From Nitrospirae bacterium 13_2_20CM_2_62_8 (GTDB lineage: Bacteria > Nitrospirota > Nitrospiria > Nitrospirales > Nitrospiraceae): a stretch of 46,340 nucleotides of DNA. The position numbers and the translations under genes are program-made. The notes under the pieces were generated by a model. It saw only the letters and a list, made by a program, of their open reading frames with translations, made no database searches and was not told the DNA's origin. Below are positions 42,259 through 46,340 of the stretch, in pieces; the first letter of the stretch is position 1, and each line of letters starts with the position of its first letter. The stretch lies in assembly GCA_001914955.1 (NCBI GenBank), contig MNDM01000061.1:28816-75155 (forward strand), in the 5' to 3' direction.

Positions 42259-42633
42259 CTATTCGTGATTCGGCGGGACCCCGGCGCGAAGACGCTTCGC
42301 CGTCTGCCGGCGTTTCTTCTCGGCCAGCCGGCGTTCGATGGCCGGCTTCGGCTGGCGGGTCGGCACCCGCGGCCTGGGCACCCGGTTCAAGAGCCGGAGT
42401 CGCGCGATCAGGCGTTCGAACGCGGTGTCCCGGTTCCGGTGCTGGGATCGCGAATCGGCGGCGATCACCCGCACCCCGGACGGCAGGTGGACCAGGCGAA
42501 CCGCCGAGTCCGTCACATTCCGATGCTGGCCGCCCGGCCCGGAGGCCCGGAAGGTTTCAACCACCACTTCGCGTTCCAAACGGGCGCGGTCGGTGCTGTA
42601 GGGAGGGCCGGAAGATTGCGGAGTCGGTTTCAT
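42259..42633 (-). CDS. Stand-alone GGQ-domain release-factor-like protein
   Basis: A 124-residue protein with the peptidyl-tRNA hydrolysis motif in [20 protein letters not shown], and a basic C-terminal tail ([18 protein letters not shown]). Size and layout resemble ArfB/YaeJ or mitochondrial C12orf65-type rescue factors, which free stalled ribosomes. The QHRN after GGQ differs from the usual QNVN. ATG 42633 is directly preceded by GGAGG with no spacer, so the true start or its efficiency is uncertain. It lies 44 bp after the deoxyhypusine-synthase-like gene. Confidence 0.82.
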   Translation of the reverse strand: MKPTPQSSGPPYSTDRARLEREVVVETFRASGPGGQHRNVTDSAVRLVHLPSGVRVIAADSRSQHRNRDTAFERLIARLRLLNRVPRPRVPTRQPKPAIERRLAEKKRRQTAKRLRAGVPPNHE

Positions 42634-42677
42634 CCTCCGAACCGGTCGCGGGCGGGCGAACCGTCTGGCACGCGCGG

Positions 42678-43784
42678 TCAGGCCTTCTCGTGCTTCTCCC
42701 GGAACCGTTCCAGCAGCCCCATCATCAGCAGCGGCCAGACCACGGTCGCATCGCTCAACACCTCTGCGTAGCGGCCGCCTTCCTGCGGGGGAACGAACTT
42801 GCCCCAGGAAATTCCCTCGTTATACGTGCATCCGCTCAGCCCGCCCCAATAGTCCGGTTCCGGGCAGATGCGGACCCCGTACTGAAACCGCGGCGGCTTC
42901 ACCGAGAGCCCCAGACGAATGTTGCCGATCTCCACGTAGGGCGCCACCTGTTGCGCCCAGTTCCTCGGTACCCCTCCTCCGATCGTGAAGATGCCCAGGC
43001 GCTTGGCCGGCAGCAGTCGTGTCGTATAACTGTTCAAATCCAAGTAAGGGTTATAAGAAGGCAACGCCTGATGCAGGGCATGCAGCACGCCCAGGTCTCC
43101 TTCCCGCGTCTGCGCCCGGCTCCGCGCACGATCGAGTTGCTGGCTCATCGCCCACGTCCCCACATCCAGGCCCATCTCGGAATCGGTAAAGGCCGGGATA
43201 TAGACCGGGACCTGCTTCAGGTAGGCGCTTTTCAGGATGCCGCTCCCTTCGTACTCCTCCGCGAGGGTCTTGCCCACTTCCCGCGTCAACAGTTCCGACG
43301 AGAGCGGTTGATCGGCCTTGAGCCGCTTGAGTGTTTGCCCGACCACGTGCTCGACGTAGTTGAGGTTCGCTTCCATCTCCAGCGTATCGTAAATGCGGTT
43401 GTACCCCTTCCGGTACAATTCCGCATCGCCCATCGAGGGGCGGTGCCGATAGTGGATCTTGCCCACCGACTCGCTGAGCCCGTGCGCGATCAACGCCCCC
43501 GTGGACACCACGCACTGCACCATCCCACGGTCAATCATCGTGCTGATGATCTTGCCCATCTTGGCGATGGTCATGGCGCCGGACACGGTCATGACCACGA
43601 AGCAGTCAGGGTCCGCGATCATGGCCGATAAGATGTCATAGGCCTCCCCCAGCCGCCGGCCGCCGAACGCGGTCTTGCTCATCGCGACGAGGAGATCCGA
43701 AAAAGAACGAACCTTGGCAGGATCGAGCGGTTCGAGGGGTTCTAGCCCGTCCTGAGCGCCGTCGTGAAATTCGCGTGGCTCCAT
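42678..43784 (-). CDS. Deoxyhypusine synthase-like protein (polyamine aminobutyl/aminopropyl transferase family)
   Basis: A 368-residue NAD-dependent enzyme of the deoxyhypusine synthase fold. [39 protein letters not shown] and [11 protein letters not shown] are visible; the last holds the Lys that forms the covalent imine with the butylamine group. Bacteria lack eIF5A, and bacterial homologues are linked to polyamine synthesis such as homospermidine. The arginine decarboxylase at the end of this gene group fits. ATG 43784 has AGGAG at nine bases. It is controlled by a promoter with a palindrome in its spacer. Confidence 0.85.
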   Translation of the reverse strand: MEPREFHDGAQDGLEPLEPLDPAKVRSFSDLLVAMSKTAFGGRRLGEAYDILSAMIADPDCFVVMTVSGAMTIAKMGKIISTMIDRGMVQCVVSTGALIAHGLSESVGKIHYRHRPSMGDAELYRKGYNRIYDTLEMEANLNYVEHVVGQTLKRLKADQPLSSELLTREVGKTLAEEYEGSGILKSAYLKQVPVYIPAFTDSEMGLDVGTWAMSQQLDRARSRAQTREGDLGVLHALHQALPSYNPYLDLNSYTTRLLPAKRLGIFTIGGGVPRNWAQQVAPYVEIGNIRLGLSVKPPRFQYGVRICPEPDYWGGLSGCTYNEGISWGKFVPPQEGGRYAEVLSDATVVWPLLMMGLLERFREKHEKA

Positions 43785-43830
43785 CGAGCGCCGCTCCTGA
43801 GGAACGTCCGCCGGGATTGCGTGACCGCTA

Positions 43831-43859
43831 GTTATACACAACCAGGTTGTGCGCGTCAA
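43831..43859 (-). promoter_or_regulatory. Promoter of the deoxyhypusine-synthase-like operon
   Basis: TTGACG (43859-43854), a 17-bp spacer and TATAAC (43836-43831). The leader would be about 40 nt. The spacer is almost filled by a perfect palindrome. Confidence 0.7.
43837..43851. promoter_or_regulatory. Candidate operator, perfect palindrome inside the promoter spacer
   Basis: CACAACCAGGTTGTG: two 7-bp arms around one central base, lying between the -10 and -35 hexamers. Binding here would block or distort the promoter. The regulator is not identifiable in this window. Confidence 0.55.
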
Positions 43860-43906
43860 TCCGCTACGGGTGCCCGCTCATGGCCGGACAGGAAAGACGG
43901 CACACG

Positions 43907-44240
43907 CCAAGTTTGGTATGAAGAATCTCAGCTTCCTGGTGGCAAAGGACCTCTCCGCCCGCATCTGATCGAAGCGGGCGGTTCAAGCGAAGCTTGGCGT
44001 GAAGAATCCAAGCCTACTGGAGGCAAAAAACCTCTCCGCCCGCATGTGATCGAAGCGGGCGGTTCAAGCGAAGCTTGGTATGAAGAATCTAAGCCCACTG
44101 GGGGCAAAGTAACTATCCGCCGCGAGTTGATCGAACGCGGCGGTTCAAACGAAGTTTGGTATGAAGAATCTCAGCCTCCTGGTGGCAAAGGACCTCTCCG
44201 CCCGCATCTGATCGAAGCGGGCGGTTCAAGCGAAGCTTGG
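43907..44240 (+). repeat. Structured tandem repeat element A: four 81-bp units
   Basis: The boundary motif CCAAGTTTGG (43907-43916) is followed by units at 43917-43997, 43998-44078, 44079-44159 and 44160-44240. Each unit contains a 4-bp hairpin GCCY-ACTGG-RGGC (imperfect in units 1 and 4), an 8-bp hairpin around a loop with invariant TGATCGAA, and a 5-bp hairpin CAAGC-GAA-GCTTG. In unit 3 both arms of the larger stems change together (CCGCCGCG/CGCGGCGG; CAAAC/GTTTG). The array ends 2 bp from the 3' end of tRNA-Glu. Not CRISPR: there are no unique spacers. The family is unknown to me. Confidence 0.85.
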
Positions 44241-44242
44241 TG

Positions 44243-44320
44243 TGGTGGTCCCAACGGGATTTGAACCCGTGTCTGAGCCTTGAGAGGGCTCCGTCCTAGG
44301 CCAGGCTAGACGATGGGACC
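44243..44320 (-). tRNA. tRNA-Glu (anticodon CTC)
   Basis: A 78-nt gene including an encoded CCA. The acceptor stem GGTCCCA/TGGGACC is perfect. The D arm has the Glu-type GTCTAGCCTGGCCTAGGAC. The anticodon loop is CTCTCAA in a GAGCC/GGCTC stem, giving anticodon CTC for GAG codons. The T arm is ACGGGTTCAAATCCCGT. Its promoter is at 44367-44395. Confidence 0.95.
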
Positions 44321-44366
44321 AGCCAGGTCGTTCCGGGTGCAGGCAAAATGACTCGAGGCGGGTTGG

Positions 44367-44395
44367 AATCTATCACAGAGATACCGGCTTTTCAA
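44367..44395 (-). promoter_or_regulatory. Promoter of tRNA-Glu
   Basis: TTGAAA (44395-44390), a 17-bp spacer and TAGATT (44372-44367), about 47 bp upstream of the mature tRNA 5' end. Confidence 0.65.
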
Positions 44396-44485
44396 CGCGC
44401 ACGAGCCCGACAGGCGGAGCATGCCGTAGGGGGTCTCTTGGCTCACGATACACTCGACACCACGATGATAAGCGCGCCCATCAAG

Positions 44486-44580
44486 CCAATCTTGGTATGG
44501 AGGCAGAATTTAAGCCTACTGGAGGCAAAGTAATTATCCGCTCACATTTGATCGAAGTGAGCGGTTCAAGCGAAGCTTGG
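44486..44580 (+). repeat. Structured repeat element B: single diverged unit
   Basis: The boundary CCAATCTTGG (44486-44495) is followed by one 85-bp unit, in the same orientation as element A. The large stem reads CCGCTCAC/GTGAGCGG, again fully paired though its inner bases differ from both versions in element A. The loop keeps TGATCGAA, and the CAAGC-GAA-GCTTG hairpin is intact. It has 4 extra bases near the start. With element A it brackets tRNA-Glu. Confidence 0.8.
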
Positions 44581-44696
44581 TATGTTCCCTCGGCGCGCCA
44601 TCGATTCGATACCGCTCGCGCTCAGCGACTGGAACGTGTAGAATCTGCCCCTCTCGGCATGGAGCCAGACGCACGTCGCTGAAACGGAATCTCGAA

Positions 44697-45302
44697 ATGA
44701 CAATATCCAAGCCTGTTTCACATCTTACCCTGCGTCCCGGTGACGCCCTGTTAGTCGCCGACATCCAGAACGACTTTCTTCCGGGGGGCAGCCTTGGCAT
44801 CACAGAGGGAGACGAGGTGGTCCCGGTCCTGCTTCGCTACATCGCCAAGTTTCAAGCACAGGGGTTGCCGATTTTCGCTTCACGCGATTGGCATCCTCCG
44901 CATCACTGCTCGTTTCAAGAGCAGGGGGGCCAGTGGCCCGTGCACTGTGTGATGGGCTCATCGGGGGCACAGCCCCCTCCCCGCTTCTCCCTGCCGCCTT
45001 CAACGCAGATCATTCACAAAGCGACCTGCCTCGACAAGGACACCTATTCCGCCTTTGAGGGCACGGCGCTGGAGACCTCTTTGCGGGCCGCCGGGGTGCG
45101 GCGCCTGTCCGTGGGAGGGTTAGCCACCGACTACTGTGTGCTCAATACGGTCAAGGATGCGCTGGCGCGCGGATTCTCGGTCTTCCTGCTCGTGGATGCG
45201 ATCCGGGCCGTGAATCTGCGTCCGGATGACGGCCGAATGGCCGAGGAAGAGATGATCCGCCTGGGAGCCAGACCGATTCGATGCGAGAACCTCGCCGGAT
45301 GA
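44697..45302 (+). CDS. pncA: Nicotinamidase
   Basis: A 201-residue isochorismatase-fold enzyme converting nicotinamide to nicotinate. The catalytic Asp is in LVADIQNDFLPGGSL, the zinc site in FASRDWHPPHHCSF, the catalytic Lys in IIHKATCLDKDTYSAF, and the nucleophilic Cys in VGGLATDYCVLNTV. ATG 44697 is chosen because it gives the family N-terminus; the ribosome site is weak (GGAA). Its stop overlaps the pncB start by 4 bp (ATGA). Confidence 0.94.
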   Translation: MTISKPVSHLTLRPGDALLVADIQNDFLPGGSLGITEGDEVVPVLLRYIAKFQAQGLPIFASRDWHPPHHCSFQEQGGQWPVHCVMGSSGAQPPPRFSLPPSTQIIHKATCLDKDTYSAFEGTALETSLRAAGVRRLSVGGLATDYCVLNTVKDALARGFSVFLLVDAIRAVNLRPDDGRMAEEEMIRLGARPIRCENLAG

Positions 45303-46340
45303 CGCTTCAGCCGAGCCTGCTGCTGACCGACCTCTACCAGCTCACCATGCTCCAGGCTTACCTCGAACAGGGCATGGAAGAGACGGCCGTCTTCGAGTTT
45401 TTCGTCAGGCGATTGCCGCCCACGCGAGGGTTTCTGATGGCGGCTGGCCTAGAACAACTGCTGGACTACCTGGAACACCTGCACGTCTCGGCAAAAGAAC
45501 TGGAATGGTTGACCGAGAGCGGCCGCTTCAGCCGCGCGTTCGTGGAGTACCTGGAACGCCTGCGCTTCACCGGCGATGTGCACGCAATGCCGGAAGGGAC
45601 CGTCTTCTTCCCGGAGGAGCCGATCGTGCGGGTCACCGCCCCGCTGCCGCAGGCGCAACTGATCGAGACCCGACTGATCAATCTCCTCCACTTCCAAACC
45701 CTCATTGCGTCCAAGGCCGCTCGGGCGGTCCTCGTGGCCGCAGGGAAACCGCTGGTGGATTTCGGCCTGCGTCGCGCCCACGGGGCGGAAGCCGGGCTCC
45801 TCGCAGCCCGAGCGAGTTACCTGGCCGGCTTTTCCGGGACAGCCACCGTGCAGGCAGGCATGCTCTTTAGCATTCCCCTGTACGGCACGATGGCCCACTC
45901 TTTCGTGCTGGCCCATGAGGACGAAGTCGCGGCGTTTGAGCATTTTGCTTCCGCGCAGCCCGGGAACGTCGTCCTCCTGCTCGACACCTACGACACGGAG
46001 GCGGCGGCGCGCAAGGTGGTGACGCTGGCCCCCCGTTTGAAAAAGAAGGGAATCACCATCAAAGGCGTGCGGCTGGATAGCGGTGACCTGGCCGACCATG
46101 CCCGGAAGGTGCGGCGGATCCTGGATGACGGGGGAGCACCTGACGTGCAGATCGTCGCCAGTAGCAACCTGGATGAGTCTGCGTTGCAGGCGCTCGCGGC
46201 GGCTCACGCGCCGATTGACAGCTTTGCGGTCGGCGCCTCCCTGACGACCTCCGCCGATGCCTCCTGCCTGGATTGCGTCTACAAGCTCCAGGAATATGCG
46301 GGGCGGCCCCGCCGGAAGCGGTCGGAAGGGAAGGCCACCT
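45299..46340 (+). CDS. pncB: Nicotinate phosphoribosyltransferase, N-terminal part (cut by window edge)
   Basis: At least 347 residues are visible. It joins nicotinate to PRPP, giving nicotinate mononucleotide, the step after nicotinamidase in the Preiss-Handler pathway. The start MTLQPSLLLTDLYQLTMLQA is typical. VDFGLRRAHGAEAGLLAARA holds the catalytic His region, and GVRLDSGDLADHARKVRRIL and VASSNLDE are family motifs. ATG 45299 overlaps the pncA stop, so the two are translationally coupled. The C-terminus is beyond the window. Confidence 0.94.
   Translation, partial: MTLQPSLLLTDLYQLTMLQAYLEQGMEETAVFEFFVRRLPPTRGFLMAAGLEQLLDYLEHLHVSAKELEWLTESGRFSRAFVEYLERLRFTGDVHAMPEGTVFFPEEPIVRVTAPLPQAQLIETRLINLLHFQTLIASKAARAVLVAAGKPLVDFGLRRAHGAEAGLLAARASYLAGFSGTATVQAGMLFSIPLYGTMAHSFVLAHEDEVAAFEHFASAQPGNVVLLLDTYDTEAAARKVVTLAPRLKKKGITIKGVRLDSGDLADHARKVRRILDDGGAPDVQIVASSNLDESALQALAAAHAPIDSFAVGASLTTSADASCLDCVYKLQEYAGRPRRKRSEGKAT

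Larger units (their letters stand above)
44321..44696. other. Intergenic region between tRNA-Glu and pncA
   Basis: This 376-bp stretch holds the tRNA promoter, repeat element B and the upstream region of pncA. Short open frames occur but have no ribosome site or recognisable product. A TAGAAT near 44639 may be the pncA -10, with no good -35. Confidence 0.5.

Noticed and set aside
41833-43631. Two plus-strand frames of 312 and 479 codons opposite dsbA-like, GGQ and deoxyhypusine-synthase-like genes
   Set aside because: Shadow frames; the minus-strand genes have clear catalytic motifs and ribosome sites.
43907-44240. CRISPR array
   Set aside because: The 81-bp units are contiguous and similar throughout, without unique spacers, and no cas gene is present.
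43907-44580. Tandem hammerhead-type ribozymes
   Set aside because: CTGATCGAA resembles part of the hammerhead core, but CTGATGA with its partner GAAA and cleavage triplet are not arranged around three stems in the units.
44348-44682. Two short frames across repeat element B (about 61 codons each)
   Set aside because: No ribosome site or promoter; the readable part is the repeat unit itself.

Overview
The window is GC-rich, densely packed bacterial chromosome. Gene order and content point to a Nitrospira-like member of the Nitrospirota. The grounds are the zapB-zapA-rny-ymdB-xseA-xseB-tlyA string, paired M16 peptidases next to rlmN, a pyruvoyl-dependent arginine decarboxylase with a deoxyhypusine-synthase-like protein, and a bS22-like microprotein. 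This is an inference from content; no rRNA or unique marker is present. Almost everything is housekeeping. No phage, plasmid or transposase gene was seen. Recurrent promoters fit a sigma70 consensus (TTGAC-like, 16-18 bp spacer, TAnnnT). Several lie so close to the start codon that the mRNA should be leaderless.

Layout. 1-2687 (minus): start of formate-THF ligase, a membrane-anchored M23 peptidase, CutA, and a protein with a GspF-like head and an Arg/Glu-rich repeat tail. 3052-3375 (plus): a rhodanese. 3423-12745 (minus): sugar-nucleotide epimerase, TlyA, exonuclease VII, a YmdB-type phosphodiesterase, RNase Y, a probable 6S RNA interval, ZapA, a ZapB-like coiled coil and a large TPR lytic transglycosylase. 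12870-17602 (plus): rlmN, an active/inactive M16 peptidase pair and larE. 17683-19763 (minus): ATP synthase Fo genes atpI-B-E-F without the F1 genes, with every junction holding a hairpin built from short repeated words. 19911-23048 (plus): a damaged pabB, pabC and a small lytic transglycosylase. 22901-25074 (minus): nadB and a lipoprotein. 25334-27508 (plus): bS22-like microprotein, a 72-residue protein and an MsbA-like ABC exporter. 28497-32171 (plus): CBS-PilZ protein, LOG protein, DHH phosphoesterase and rhomboid protease. PurE (minus) diverges from an export operon (plus, 32960-38755) of HlyD adaptor, TolC, an ABC protein with a degenerate and frameshifted nucleotide-binding domain, and a four-helix membrane protein. 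38956-43784 (minus) runs from a deoxyhypusine-synthase-like gene to the arginine decarboxylase. The window ends with tRNA-Glu and the NAD-salvage pair pncA-pncB (plus, cut by the window edge).

The most unusual object is a pair of repeat elements flanking tRNA-Glu(CTC). One has four tandem 81-bp units (43907-44240) and the other a single diverged unit (44486-44580). Each unit carries hairpins whose arms change together between copies, including several double compensatory changes, so secondary structure is being conserved. I do not recognise the family. Other points worth following up are a perfect palindrome exactly inside the promoter spacer of the deoxyhypusine-synthase-like gene, the HlyD-TolC-pseudo-ABC operon, the pabB deletion that removes a catalytic motif, and the unusual atp junction hairpins.
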